Assembly (NCBI RefSeq): GCF_963666145.1
Contig: NZ_OY762614.1
Coordinates: forward strand, 5,260,501-5,324,500
Reading direction: 5' to 3'
Source: an uncultured Desulfobacter sp.
GTDB lineage: Bacteria > Desulfobacterota > Desulfobacteria > Desulfobacterales > Desulfobacteraceae
Length of the DNA stretch: 64,000 nt
Shown here one piece after another: positions 44,256 through 54,616 of this stretch. Under the pieces are notes generated by a model that had not been told where the DNA came from, ran no database searches, and saw nothing but the letters and a program-made list of their open reading frames with translations. Numbering within the stretch: the first letter of the stretch is position 1; every line of letters begins with the position of its first letter. A program made the translations under genes and the position numbers.

Positions 44256-46691
44256 TTACAATGATGTTGTTTGGGTGATTTTTTGTTCCAGTACCGATTT
44301 TACGGATTCAAACACGGCGTCCCAATCGCCGGGCGCAGGCTGCCTGAATAATCTAACAGTGGGATACCAGGGCGAGTCTTCCCGTTGGGTCAGCCATCGC
44401 CAGTCCGGAGAAAAGGGCAGTAGTATCCAAGTCTCTTTTCCCAGGGCCCCGGCAAGATGGGCCACCGAGGTGTCCACTGAAATGATCAGATCCAGGTTGC
44501 TGATGATGGCCGCCGTATCGGCGAAATCCGAAAGTTGCGATCCAAAATCCCGGGTAAAGAGGGTGCCCGGATCTTGGTCTGTCCATAGTTCATGGGCATC
44601 TTTTTGAAGGCTGTACAGGTGAACGCCGTTGATCTCTTTTAGCGGTGAGAACCGGTTTAGGCTCACCGATCTTCGCCGATCTCCCTTGTGAGAAGGGTTT
44701 CCCGCCCAGACCACCCCGACACCCAAAGCGTCTTTTTTCTCAATTCTGCTTTGCCAGATTCTTTTCAAATCCTGGTCGGCAAAAAGATACGGCACATTTG
44801 CGGGAATCGTGTCAAGGGTTGAGTGAAACATCATGGGCAGGGACATGATCGGCAGGTGATAGTCAAAACTGTTTTCGAATTGGGGGGCGTTATCATCAAT
44901 TTTAATTTCCAGACGGTCGTACCCTTTAAAATGTATCATGAGCCTTCCCAGAGTTTTGCTGCACTCCAGAATGACCCTGGCCCCCATATTTTGAAGCTGG
45001 GGCAGGTATCTGACAAACTGAATAAAATCGCCAAACCCCTGTTCTCCATAAATGAAAATACGTTTACCCGATAAGGGTTCACCCTCCCAAACTTTTCCAT
45101 ACCGGAAAATTCGTTTGGCCGATTTTGTCCATCGCCACTCATATTCCTTCCAGCCGCGTTCAAAATCGCCTTTAAGCAGATACAAAACTGCCCGGTTAAA
45201 CAGGGTTGAGCCATGATCCGGGTCAATGGAAAGGGCTTGCGCAAAGTCCTTTTCAGCCAGGTCAAACTGCCCGAATCGACGATGGGATAGACCGCGGTTG
45301 GAAAAGGCACGGACATTGTCGGGTTTTAATTTAACGGCTTCGTTGAAATCGGCAAACCCCTTGTCGATCTGCCCCAGGCGGTGGAAACAAATCCCCCGGT
45401 TGCAGAAGGCATCCGACGATTTTGGGGAAAGTTCTATGGCCCTGTCATAGCTTTCAATGGCCTGCTCAAGTCGCATCAGGCCCTGCAGGGCGATGCCTCT
45501 GTTATAGAAGGCATCCGGGCTATTGGGATGGGCGTCGACCGCCTGGTTGCAATGGGTGAGGGCTTGCTCATACTTTTCCAGTTCATTTAAACTTTTGGCA
45601 AGATTCACCAGGAACTGAACTGCACCGGGTTTGAGTTGAAGGGCCTGTTTAAAGCAGTTCACGGCCCTTTGATGCTTGCCGAGCTTATCATAAACCAACC
45701 CGCGGATATTATGAATTTCCGGCAGGTTGGGGTCAATGGCAATGGCTGTTTCACAATCCTTGAGCGCGGCATCCAGCCTTGACGCATTCATCAGGGAAAA
45801 GGCCCTGTTGTTGTACCCGTGGGCATTATCCGGTTCTAAAGCAATGGCCTGATCAAAACTTTGAAGGGCCTCATCGCAACGCCCAAGTCTCTCCAGGGTT
45901 AATCCAAGGTTAAGATGGGCATTGTAAAAATCCGGATTCAGCGCAACGGCCCTGGAATAATCCTGTACCGCTTCTTGTTTTCGTCCTGTTTCCGAAAAGG
46001 CAACCCCCCGGTTATAATACCCTTCGGAAAAATCAGGATTTAATAAAAGCATCTGGTCAAAGGTTTGGATTGCCTCTTCAACCCGGCCCTGGGCCTGAAC
46101 CGCCGCACCCAATATATTGAGCAACATGTGTGAATCGGGAAACTTTTTGAGCATCTCCCGGCAGCGTTGTTCAGTCCCGGCCATGTTTCCGGTTTGATAC
46201 TGCTGAATCACGTTTTGCAGCTGGTCGTTGGGTGGATGACCCGTCTCTGGGCTGTTAGGCGGCGGATTGGCTGTTGTTTTCGTTTTCAGGGGCACTGATT
46301 TTTTTCCCAACACCTTGGACGTTTGAGTCCCAGCATCCGGGTCCAGGGCTTGCGCGCGTTCAAAATTTTTTGCGGCTTCCTTGTTGCGGCCCAATTTGTT
46401 TAACGCCAGCCCAAGGTTTTCATAGGCCGGTGCCAGGTCCGGCGACAGGGAAATGGCCTGTTCAAGCATGGATACGGCAAGTCCCGGCTGATTTGCCTCA
46501 TTTGCCAAAACACCGAGATAAAGAAAGGCGGACGCATTGCCAGGGTCCAGATGAATGGCCTGTTTATAGTACCTTCCGGCGCTGGGGAAATCCCCTTTTT
46601 CGTAGTATTTGAGACCCTGTTCCACCAGTTGATCTGCGGTGTCAGCGCCTTTTGCTCGAAGTTTCGCCTTGCTGCTGTCTAATCGTATCAT
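44256..46691 (-). CDS. TPR-repeat protein with C-terminal glycosyltransferase-like domain
   Basis: 811 aa. Residues ~18-95 and ~165-505 are tandem TPR units (for example AIALEPDNAHGYNNRAFSLM, SAFLYLGVLANEANQPGLAV). Residues ~530-800 form a Rossmann-like domain: FIYGEQGFGDFIQFVRYLPQ, then GVGVVWAGNPSHKGDRRRSV, then LDLIISVDTSVAHLAGALGK and LLPFSPDWRWLTQREDSPWY. This combination is common in bacterial TPR proteins related to GT9/GT41-like glycosyltransferases (family knowledge). The acceptor is unknown. AGGAAA site before the ATG. No signal peptide, so cytoplasmic. Confidence 0.88.
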   Translation of the reverse strand: MIRLDSSKAKLRAKGADTADQLVEQGLKYYEKGDFPSAGRYYKQAIHLDPGNASAFLYLGVLANEANQPGLAVSMLEQAISLSPDLAPAYENLGLALNKLGRNKEAAKNFERAQALDPDAGTQTSKVLGKKSVPLKTKTTANPPPNSPETGHPPNDQLQNVIQQYQTGNMAGTEQRCREMLKKFPDSHMLLNILGAAVQAQGRVEEAIQTFDQMLLLNPDFSEGYYNRGVAFSETGRKQEAVQDYSRAVALNPDFYNAHLNLGLTLERLGRCDEALQSFDQAIALEPDNAHGYNNRAFSLMNASRLDAALKDCETAIAIDPNLPEIHNIRGLVYDKLGKHQRAVNCFKQALQLKPGAVQFLVNLAKSLNELEKYEQALTHCNQAVDAHPNSPDAFYNRGIALQGLMRLEQAIESYDRAIELSPKSSDAFCNRGICFHRLGQIDKGFADFNEAVKLKPDNVRAFSNRGLSHRRFGQFDLAEKDFAQALSIDPDHGSTLFNRAVLYLLKGDFERGWKEYEWRWTKSAKRIFRYGKVWEGEPLSGKRIFIYGEQGFGDFIQFVRYLPQLQNMGARVILECSKTLGRLMIHFKGYDRLEIKIDDNAPQFENSFDYHLPIMSLPMMFHSTLDTIPANVPYLFADQDLKRIWQSRIEKKDALGVGVVWAGNPSHKGDRRRSVSLNRFSPLKEINGVHLYSLQKDAHELWTDQDPGTLFTRDFGSQLSDFADTAAIISNLDLIISVDTSVAHLAGALGKETWILLPFSPDWRWLTQREDSPWYPTVRLFRQPAPGDWDAVFESVKSVLEQKITQTTSL

Positions 46692-46877
46692 TGCTGTTTC
46701 CTAAGCTGGGAATCGAATCGTCGATGGGGCTGAATGCCCTTCATTTCTCTTTGAATTGCATATCAGGCCAGCCATACGGTGTAAAGCAAATTTGATAAAT
46801 CTTAAAAATTTTAAGCTGATGGCGGCGCTTGTTACGACGCCATCAAGTATACAGAGAAATGGTTGCGTGAGAATGCC

Positions 46878-49004
46878 TTATTTCTTCATGGAGAGCGAAA
46901 TTCGTTTTCTGGCGATGTCCACCTCAAGGACACGCACCGTCACCTGCTGGCGCACTTTGACCACCTCATTGGGATCCTTGACAAACCGGTCCGCCAGCTG
47001 GCTGATGTGAACCAACCCGTCCTGGTGCACCCCGATGTCCACGAAGGCACCGAATGCGGTGACATTGGTCACAATGCCGGGAACCACCATGTCCGGCACC
47101 AGATCCTTTATCTCATGGATGTTTTTGTCAAAGGAAAAGGCCTGGAACGGCTGGCGCGGGTCCCGGCCTGGGGCGGCCAGTTCTGCAACAATGTCCTTGA
47201 GCGTGGGAAGGCCTGTGGTCGGTGTCACGTAAGGCGCAAGATCCAGGTTCTTCAGCAAAATGTTTGCCGTCATCATCTCTTCCACACGACAGCCCATATC
47301 TTTGGCCATCTGTTTGACCACGGGATAGGATTCGGGGTGAATGCCGCTGCGATCCAGGGGATTTTTCCCATTCTGGATTCTTAAAAAGCCTGCGGCCTGT
47401 TCAAAGGCTTTTTTTCCCAGACGGGGCACTTTGAGAAAATCGCTTCTGGAGGCAAAGGCACCGTTTTCATCCCGGTATTGGATCATGTTGGCGGCGATTC
47501 CGGCGTTAAGACCCGATACCCGGGATAACAGCTGCTTTGATGCGGTGTTGGCTTCCACGCCCACCTGGTTGACACAGGATACCACCACATCATCCAGGGC
47601 CGCTTGGAGCATGTTCTGGTCCACATCGTGCTGGTATTGGCCCACCCCGATGGATTTGGGCTCCACCTTGACAAGTTCCGCCAGGGGGTCCATGAGCCGC
47701 CTGCCGATGGATACCGCGCCCCTGACCGTGATGTCATGGTCGGGAAACTCTTCCCTGGCTGTTTCAGAGGCGGAATAAATGGACGCTCCGCTTTCATCCA
47801 CCATGATCACATCCACATCCTGGGGCAGTGAAAGCTCCCTGATAAAGGTTTCGGTTTCCCGGCCGGCCGTACCGTTGCCCACGGCTACGGCACGGATTTC
47901 GTACCGGGAGACAAGTTTGGGGATCAGCTGGGCTGCAGACGTTTTTCCATTGGGGGTGTGGGGATGTATCACATCATGGTGAACCAGTTTTCCCGTGGCA
48001 TCCAGACAGGCGATTTTGCATCCTGTGCGGAACCCAGGATCAATGGCCAGTACGGGTCTGCCGCCAAGGGGCGGGGCGAGCAGCACCTGGCGTAAATTAT
48101 CCGAGAAAACCGCCACAGCCTTTTCATCGGCCTTTTGCTTGAGATCTCGCAAGGCCTCATTTTCAATGGATTTGCACAGCAGACGTTTGTAAGCGTCTTC
48201 GGCGGCCGCAAGAATCTGTTCCCGGCTCTGGGCGTTGACTTTGCGTTTGCCCGGGTATAGCCCATGAATAACGTTCAACGCCTTTTGTTCATCGGGCTGG
48301 ACATGCACCCGCAAAATTTTTTCACCGGCCCCCCTGAGCATGGCCAGAATCCTGTGGGACGGCGCTTTAAATGCCGGCTCCTCCCAGTCAAAATAATCTT
48401 TGAATTTGGCTCCCTCGTCTGCCTTGCTCTTGATCACCGTTGAACTGATCATGGCGGTTTTGACAAACAGATCCCGGATTTCGGACCGGATAACGGCGTC
48501 TTCGTTAATGATTTCGGCAATAATATCCCGGGCACCGGCCCATGCCTCTTCCAGGCTTGCCACATCCGGGCCGATGAATTCTGCGGCCTTTTTTTCAAGG
48601 TCCATGCCGGTTTCGGGTTCCAGGATCAGCCGGGCCAGGGGTTCCAGCCCTTTTTCCCGGGCAATTGTGGCCCGGGTCCGTCGCTTGGGCCGATACTTTT
48701 CATACACATCCTCCAGCCGGGTCATGGTGTCCGCATTTTCGATCAATTGACCCAGCGCTTTGGTGTAAAGCTGCCTCTCCTCCAAAGACTTGATAATGGC
48801 CTGTTTCCTGGCTTCCAGTTCATTTAACGTCTTGGCCCTGTCCCGGATATCGGATATGGCCACCTCGTCCAGGCTGCCCGTTCGCTCTTTTCTGTACCGT
48901 GCTATAAACGGCACGGTGGCCCCCTGGTCCAGCAGGTCCAGGACTGCGGCCACCTGTTTTTCTTTAAGGCCGGTCTCCCGGCTGATAGTTAGTTGGATAG
49001 TCAT
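46878..49004 (-). CDS. tex: Tex-like transcription accessory / RNA-binding protein
   Basis: 708 aa, normal Tex length. The N-terminal Tex domain begins ISRETGLKEKQVAAVLDLLD, with GATVPFIARYRKERTGSLDE. The YqgF-like RNase H fold is marked by VLAIDPGFRTGCKIACLDAT, the HhH region by GLNAGIAANMIQYRDENGAF, and the C-terminal S1 domain by GIVTNVTAFGAFVDIGVHQD then GLVHISQLADRFV. A conserved cytoplasmic protein that binds RNA and affects transcription. Apparently monocistronic. Confidence 0.96.
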   Translation of the reverse strand: MTIQLTISRETGLKEKQVAAVLDLLDQGATVPFIARYRKERTGSLDEVAISDIRDRAKTLNELEARKQAIIKSLEERQLYTKALGQLIENADTMTRLEDVYEKYRPKRRTRATIAREKGLEPLARLILEPETGMDLEKKAAEFIGPDVASLEEAWAGARDIIAEIINEDAVIRSEIRDLFVKTAMISSTVIKSKADEGAKFKDYFDWEEPAFKAPSHRILAMLRGAGEKILRVHVQPDEQKALNVIHGLYPGKRKVNAQSREQILAAAEDAYKRLLCKSIENEALRDLKQKADEKAVAVFSDNLRQVLLAPPLGGRPVLAIDPGFRTGCKIACLDATGKLVHHDVIHPHTPNGKTSAAQLIPKLVSRYEIRAVAVGNGTAGRETETFIRELSLPQDVDVIMVDESGASIYSASETAREEFPDHDITVRGAVSIGRRLMDPLAELVKVEPKSIGVGQYQHDVDQNMLQAALDDVVVSCVNQVGVEANTASKQLLSRVSGLNAGIAANMIQYRDENGAFASRSDFLKVPRLGKKAFEQAAGFLRIQNGKNPLDRSGIHPESYPVVKQMAKDMGCRVEEMMTANILLKNLDLAPYVTPTTGLPTLKDIVAELAAPGRDPRQPFQAFSFDKNIHEIKDLVPDMVVPGIVTNVTAFGAFVDIGVHQDGLVHISQLADRFVKDPNEVVKVRQQVTVRVLEVDIARKRISLSMKK

Positions 49005-49286
49005 GTGGGGTCTATGTGAAGTCTCAATAAGTTGTTAAATTATTATCATGCGTTGTTGCGGGCTGAACCTGGGTGCAACAGACCCGGTCAGCCCATGGCT
49101 GTTATTACAGCGGGGCAGGGTAAAAAGTCAATGGCTTGAATGTTCTCCGTCCGGAGACCCGCGCTGCCATATTTTTCCCTGCTTTTTTCATTTATGGTGA
49201 TTTCGATTAAAATGTGTTTAAATTACGCCATGGCTTGAAGAACGAACGACCCCGCTTTCCAAAATCTGAGAAGCCTCCTTTGGAGA

Positions 49287-50995
49287 ATGAAAATGAAAGA
49301 TGAGGATAAAACCAAATCCCAACTTATCGCTGAACTGCGCGAACTGCGTACTCAAACAGCTGTTTTTTCCCCACTGCCCGAAGAAACACAAAGCATTGCC
49401 CTGGGCCTGACCCGATTTTATTTTGAGAATGTATCCATCGGCATTCACCAGCTGGCAATGGACGGCCGGATTCTAAATGCCAACCCGTATGCCGCGGATA
49501 TGCTTGGGTACACCGTAAAAGAGTTGACGGCATTATCGATTTTTCAGATTGATCCCTTTTTGTCCGCCGATACCATGGAAACCGATTTCACAACCCTTGC
49601 CGCCTGCCAATGGGATAGTTTTGAAACGGTTCATTTGAAAAAAGACGGATCACAGATTCCGGTGGAAATAACGAGTAACCGCATGGAATATGGCGGGCAA
49701 CAGTATGCCTTTGTGTTCATAAAGGAGATCAGCAACCGTAAAAAAAATGAAGAGCAACTGCATCGTCTCATCCATGACCTCAAAGAGAGTGAAGAACGCT
49801 TTAGAGCCCTTCATAACTCTTCTTTCGGCGGGATTATGATCCATGGCCAAAGACGTATTCTTGAATGCAACCAAGGTCTGGCGGAAATAACCGGTTATTC
49901 GGTTGATGAGTTGATCGGCATGGACGGGATGTTGCTCATTGCACCAAGGTCCAGGGAACTATTGATGGAAATGGTTGTTTCCGGCCACCAGGAACCCTAT
50001 GAAGCTTTTGGCGTGCGCAAAAACGGAGAAGAGTATCCAATTCGGCTGGCAGCCCGAAACATACCCTACAAGGGCAAACAGGTTAGAACGGTTGAATTCA
50101 GGGATATCACCGACCAGAAAAAAGCCGAAGGAGAGCTTCGCCATCTTAAAAATTATCTGTCCAATATCATCGATTCCATGCCGTCGGTGCTGGTGGGGGG
50201 GGGACCGCGACGGCCGGGTGACCCAGTGGAACCGCAAGGCCCAGACACTGACCGGATTAAGCCTTGAACAGGTACGCAATCAGCCCCTGGCGCAGATACT
50301 GCCCTTCCTGGACAAGGAGAAGCATCTCATTGAAACGGCCATTCGTGAATGCCGTGTGATCAGCCGTCCCAAGGTATCTCGCAAAACAAAGACCGAAGTG
50401 CATTACGAGAACATCACTATCTTTCCCTTAACCGATAATGGTATGCAAGGGGCCGTCATCCGGGTGGACGACGTCACCGAACAGGTACGCTTGGAGGAGA
50501 TGATGATCCAGAGTGAAAAGATGCTCTCTGTGGGCGGCCTTGCTGCAGGCATGGCCCATGAAATCAATAATCCTCTGGCCGGTATGATGCAGACGGCCAA
50601 TGTTATCAAATCACGATTGGGGGACTTGAATCTTGCCGCCAATCTCAAGGTTGCCGAAGACCTTGGTATCTCTGTTGAAAAAAATAGCGGCGTTCATGGA
50701 GAAGCGAAACATTTTAAAGATGATCGACGCCATCAATGAGTCTGGTTATCGGATCGCCGAAATTGTTAACAATATGCTCAGTTTTGCCAGAAAATCTGAC
50801 GCCGCGCTTTCAAGCTGCGATCCCGTTCAACTTCTGGACAGGACCCTGGAGCTTGCCACCACCGATTATGATTTGAAAAAACAGCAGGATTTCAAAACAA
50901 TCAAAATTGTACGCGAATATGAAGAAAACCTGCCCATGATTCCATGCGAAGGGGCAAATTTTATTATACATTTACCCCTGGAGGGAATAAATTAG
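49287..50995 (+). pseudogene. Decayed PAS-PAS-PAS sensor histidine kinase: two frameshifts and loss of the ATPase domain
   Basis: Starts at 49287, or better at 49293 behind GGAG. Two clear PAS domains (~35-155 and ~165-280) are followed by a third whose frame breaks at a G9 run (50195-50203); removing one G restores VLVGGDRDGRVTQWNRKAQ. The HisKA part has the acceptor His in MAHEINNPLAGMM. A second +1 shift lies in an A7 run (50678-50684); with A6 the frame continues EKIAAFMEKRNILKMI. The catalytic ATPase domain is missing: PMIPCEGA, which normally precedes the N-box, jumps straight to NFIIHLPLEGIN, the normal end of such kinases. About 90 codons are therefore lost. The frameshifts could be sequencing errors, but the deletion cannot be repaired that way. 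Confidence 0.85.
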
Positions 50996-51000
50996 AAGAA

Positions 51001-51975
51001 ATGCAGAGAACTTGCCTTATATCGTTTTGTTTGCTTAGGCGCTGGGGCATGGCGTTGCTGGTTGTTGCCGTCTGCCTGAAGGCTGACATGGCACAGCCGA
51101 ATGAGCACCTCAATATCGGATTTTCCCGGTCTATTGTCGGTGGGGTCAACGAGAATGATGCCCTGGCTGTGATGAAGGTATGGGCCACAGAGTTGATGGT
51201 GTATGAAAATTATTATGTTAATGTACAACCCAAAATTTATGCGGATGCCAAAGAAATAAAAAAAGCGCTTAAACAAAATCAGGTTGATTTTATCGCCTTT
51301 ACCACAAATGATTTTTTTGAATTTCAGTCCCTGTTGGATCACAAAAAATTTGTTTTTCCCGTCTACGAAGGAAGAATAGCTGAAGATTACCTGTTGATGG
51401 TCCGTAAAAACAGTCCTGTTAAATCAATCAAAGACCTTATGGGCGGATCTTTGATTTTTTTAAAAAATGCAAGAACTGCTGTGGCTGTGACCTGGCTGGA
51501 TGTGGAACTGGTACGCTTAGGGATGTCTGCAACAAAGCATTTTTTTAACCGAATGAAGCCGGCCAGCAAGATCAGCGATGCCATTCTTCCTCTCTTTTTC
51601 GGCAAGGAAGATGCCTGTCTGGTGACGCGAAAGGGCTTTGAGATCATGGCAGAACTGAATCCTCAAATTTCGCATCGGCTTAAAATTTTAATGGCCTCCA
51701 AAGGATATATCCCAGGGTGTCTGGCGTTTCGTAAAGGTTTCCAATCCAAAATAAAGGAAATTATATTGAATCGAATTGAATTCTGGAACCAGGTTCCGTC
51801 CGGTCATCAGATTCTTACTATTTTTCAGGTAGATGCGCTTGTGCCAAGGCCGATTGAAATTCTTGGACCCACCATGGAAATGATCAAAGAACATCGTCAA
51901 TTGTTTGGTGCTGAACTCCAAATTTTCCAACTGGAATCCAAAGCAAATTTCGCCGCGCTAAAGAACGTATATTAG
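51001..51975 (+). CDS. PhnD-like periplasmic substrate-binding protein, paralogue 1
   Basis: 324 aa from the ATG at 51001 (MQRTCLIS), 5 bp after the stop of the kinase pseudogene. A signal peptide (~1-35) is followed by LNIGFSRSIVGGVNENDALA. Further family blocks: VDFIAFTTNDFFEFQSL, KSIKDLMGGSLIFLKNARTA, and DACLVTRKGFEIMAELNPQI. This is the type-II periplasmic binding fold of PhnD/SsuA-like proteins (family knowledge); ligand unknown. No ABC permease or ATPase is nearby. Two paralogues lie at 53633 and 54617. Original partner may have been the upstream kinase, suggesting a sensory role. Confidence 0.85.
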   Translation: MQRTCLISFCLLRRWGMALLVVAVCLKADMAQPNEHLNIGFSRSIVGGVNENDALAVMKVWATELMVYENYYVNVQPKIYADAKEIKKALKQNQVDFIAFTTNDFFEFQSLLDHKKFVFPVYEGRIAEDYLLMVRKNSPVKSIKDLMGGSLIFLKNARTAVAVTWLDVELVRLGMSATKHFFNRMKPASKISDAILPLFFGKEDACLVTRKGFEIMAELNPQISHRLKILMASKGYIPGCLAFRKGFQSKIKEIILNRIEFWNQVPSGHQILTIFQVDALVPRPIEILGPTMEMIKEHRQLFGAELQIFQLESKANFAALKNVY

Positions 51976-52182
51976 AAAATGAGGCAAAGATATTCATCTA
52001 TTTTTTCTGGCTAACGAACTATATCTAACGTATAGTAAACATAAATTATTAAGAAAAATATTCGTTTAAAAATAGGCTTTCGTCCGATTCCTGGGTTGAG
52101 CGATGAACTATTAATTCCGAATTATCCTGAAATTAAAGCCTTTTTTAAAATAAAGGAATTAAAGATTAAAAAAGGAGTTTTG

Positions 52183-53616
52183 ATGGGTAGACAAAGAATT
52201 TGGTACAAAGGTGCCGGAATTGCCGTTGTTGTTTTCGTGATGTTGTTAACCATGAACCTTTGTTTCGCCCAAAGCGGGGATTTGCAAAAAAAGGATGATA
52301 TACAAAAAGCCGGATTGGACGCATGTCTGGAACAAGCGTTGGAGAACAATCGCCGTCGGCCTGCGTCTCGATTTGCCCTGGAAATGGCCCAGGCCCAGCA
52401 CCGGCAGGCCCTTGCCGGATACTGGCCCCAGATTACGGCCCGGGGGGGGTATTCCCGACTGGACGAGGCGGTTAATTTTAATCTGGCCACTGAGTTTTCT
52501 CTTTCACTACCTGGTATGCTGCCTGGACCTGTAAATTTACCCGTAGACGCGGATGTCGATATCCTCGTGGAAAAAAGTTACACCGCCGAGATCGAAGCAG
52601 CCTGGCTCCTATACGACGGCGACATGCGAAAAGGATACAGAGAACAGACCCAGGGACTTGTGGATATGATGAAACAGGAGGTCCGCCGCACGGATCTTGA
52701 AGTCATTGACGACGTCAAGCGGTTTTACTGGGGAGCGGTGCTGGCCAGAAAACTTCACCAGGTGGGCCTTGACACCCTGTCCCGGATGAATGCCACCTTG
52801 AACCTGACCGAGACCATGTATAAAGAGGGGTCCGGTACGGTGAAAAAAACGGACTGGCTCAACAACAAGGTCATGGTGGATACCCTGAGATCCATGGTTG
52901 CCCTGCTGGAAAAAAATAAACTGATGTCCCGGGCCGCTCTGGCCAACACCATGGGACTCTCCTGGGATAAAAGCGTGGAACCTGACGATACGAAAATTCC
53001 CCTTTCGTCATTTACCATTGATACCGGTGAAATCGTAGAGCAGGCCTATGCGTTTAATCCGGACTGGGCCAAGGTGGAAGCAGGTCTCAATGCAGCGGCA
53101 GGCGCATTAAAAACCGCCCAAAGCGGATTTTTTCCAAAACTTGCTCTGACCGGCGAGCTTCATAAGTGGTGGCCGAATGAGGACGGCGGGCTTGCCACCC
53201 CTGAAAATAAACAGGGCTGGAGCTTTGGGGTCGGGGTGGAAATCCCCATTTTCAGCGGTATGCTCACAGTCAATAAAATCGCAGCCGCCAGGGCCGCCAT
53301 TGCTAAGATCAAGGAGGAACAGCTGCTGCTCAAGGAAGGCATCGGCCTTCAGGTGCGCGATGTGCTTCTCTCTCTTGGGGCAGCCCAGAAATCCTGCGAT
53401 GCGTCGGGAAATGCCCTGACGGCTGCCAAGGAGAATCGACAACTGAATGTCCGGGCCTACCAGAGTGAACTTGTGGAAACAGACGATGTGATCCAGGCCC
53501 AGTTAACAGAGGCCCTGATGGCGGCCCAGCATTATAAAGCCAGATATGAACATACCGCCTTGCTGTCTCGTCTGGACCTGATCGTCGGCACTGAGGTGTT
53601 AAAACAGATGGAGTAA
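52183..53616 (+). CDS. TolC-like outer-membrane efflux protein
   Basis: 477 aa from the ATG at 52183 with AAAGGAG at 5 nt; the frame extends upstream to 52096 without a site. A signal peptide ends near NLCFAQ. Typical TolC features: long coiled-coil α-helices, LEQALENNRRRPASRFALEM, YWPQITARGGYSR, and the C-terminal repeat of the same fold (FGVGVEIPIFSGMLTVNKIA). It would form a trimeric outer-membrane tunnel, but no inner-membrane pump or adaptor gene is in the window. It sits between binding-protein paralogues 1 and 2, an unusual position. Confidence 0.9.
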   Translation: MGRQRIWYKGAGIAVVVFVMLLTMNLCFAQSGDLQKKDDIQKAGLDACLEQALENNRRRPASRFALEMAQAQHRQALAGYWPQITARGGYSRLDEAVNFNLATEFSLSLPGMLPGPVNLPVDADVDILVEKSYTAEIEAAWLLYDGDMRKGYREQTQGLVDMMKQEVRRTDLEVIDDVKRFYWGAVLARKLHQVGLDTLSRMNATLNLTETMYKEGSGTVKKTDWLNNKVMVDTLRSMVALLEKNKLMSRAALANTMGLSWDKSVEPDDTKIPLSSFTIDTGEIVEQAYAFNPDWAKVEAGLNAAAGALKTAQSGFFPKLALTGELHKWWPNEDGGLATPENKQGWSFGVGVEIPIFSGMLTVNKIAAARAAIAKIKEEQLLLKEGIGLQVRDVLLSLGAAQKSCDASGNALTAAKENRQLNVRAYQSELVETDDVIQAQLTEALMAAQHYKARYEHTALLSRLDLIVGTEVLKQME

Positions 53617-53632
53617 TCCTGAAAATATAAAG

Positions 53633-54580
53633 ATGAGGGAAAATTATTGGATAACATCTGTGCTGTTCCGGTGGTTGATTATGATTCTGGTCATTGTCGC
53701 CTTATTGGTGCCTGAACCGGCAACGTCGGAAGAGATCGTTCATATGGGATTTTCCAGATCGATCATCGGTGAGATTAACGAGAATGATACGATGGCTGCA
53801 TTGAAGCTGTGGGGAACGCAGTTGATATTGGGGGGTGATAATGAAATCAGCGTTCTGCCGACAATATATAATGATATTGGGGAAATTGAAAATGCGTTTA
53901 ATCAAAAGACGCTGGATCTTATCAACTTAAGTGCGGTTGATTTTTTTCATTTGCAGCATTGGATATCCGATGAACAATTTATTTTTGCCGTTTATGGGGG
54001 CACGCTCAGTGTTGAATATCTTTTGATTGTCAGAGAAAAGAGCCGTTTTGCAGATATTAAAGATCTTAACAAAGCTGTTTTAAGGTTTCCAAAGGATGCA
54101 AGATCTAACTTGGGTCGCGTCTGGTTGGATGTTGAACTGGCAAAGGCAGGATTACCTGCAGTAGAACAGTTCTTTGATAAGGTGGTGTCTGTCAACAAGA
54201 TTTCCGAGGCCGTCCTTCCGGTTTTTTTCGGCAAGACGGATGCCTGCCTGGTGACCCGAAACGGATTCAATACCATGGCGGAACTTAATCCCCAGATTTC
54301 ACAGCAGCTTAGAGTTATGGCCGCGTCCAAAGGATACATCCCCGGTTTTATGGGGTTTCGCAAAGATTATCAATCCAAAGTGAAGCGTATCATTATAAAC
54401 AATATTAAAAATTGGCATCAGACATCTGCTGGTCACCAGCTTCTGACTATGTTTCAAATGGACGATCTTGTATTGGAATCAATTGACGTCCTGGCCCCCA
54501 CAATGGAACTGATTAAAGAACACCAGCATTTTTTGGGTACTGACAGCACCTCCCCCCGATCGCAAGCCAAGCCAAGGTAA
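53633..54580 (+). CDS. PhnD-like periplasmic substrate-binding protein, paralogue 2
   Basis: 315 aa; signal peptide ~1-32, then VHMGFSRSIIGEINENDTMA. Closely similar to paralogue 1 through the whole length: TDACLVTRNGFNTMAELNPQ, ASKGYIPGFMGFRKDYQSKV. Starts 16 bp after the TolC-like gene with only a weak site (AAAG). The C-terminal residues TSPRSQAKPR fall within an inverted repeat (54550-54593) and look like a non-homologous extension. Ligand unknown; no transporter partners. Confidence 0.85.
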   Translation: MRENYWITSVLFRWLIMILVIVALLVPEPATSEEIVHMGFSRSIIGEINENDTMAALKLWGTQLILGGDNEISVLPTIYNDIGEIENAFNQKTLDLINLSAVDFFHLQHWISDEQFIFAVYGGTLSVEYLLIVREKSRFADIKDLNKAVLRFPKDARSNLGRVWLDVELAKAGLPAVEQFFDKVVSVNKISEAVLPVFFGKTDACLVTRNGFNTMAELNPQISQQLRVMAASKGYIPGFMGFRKDYQSKVKRIIINNIKNWHQTSAGHQLLTMFQMDDLVLESIDVLAPTMELIKEHQHFLGTDSTSPRSQAKPR

Positions 54581-54593
54581 GGTAAGGGGGGAG
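54550..54593. repeat. Inverted repeat with internal purine-rich tandem units
   Basis: CTCCCCCC (54550-54557) and GGGGGGAG (54586-54593) pair perfectly around a segment with short tandem units (AAGCC x2, GGTAA x2). It spans the 3' end of paralogue 2. Could act as a terminator-like or RNA-stabilising hairpin between paralogues 2 and 3; there is no strong T-run. Confidence 0.5.
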
Positions 54594-54616
54594 ACATTTT
54601 AACAGAGCTGGTACAA

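Noticed and set aside
50195..50203. Programmed frameshift or functional split of the kinase
   Set aside because: A second frameshift and the missing ATPase domain make simple decay the better explanation; no slippery heptamer with a downstream structure was seen.
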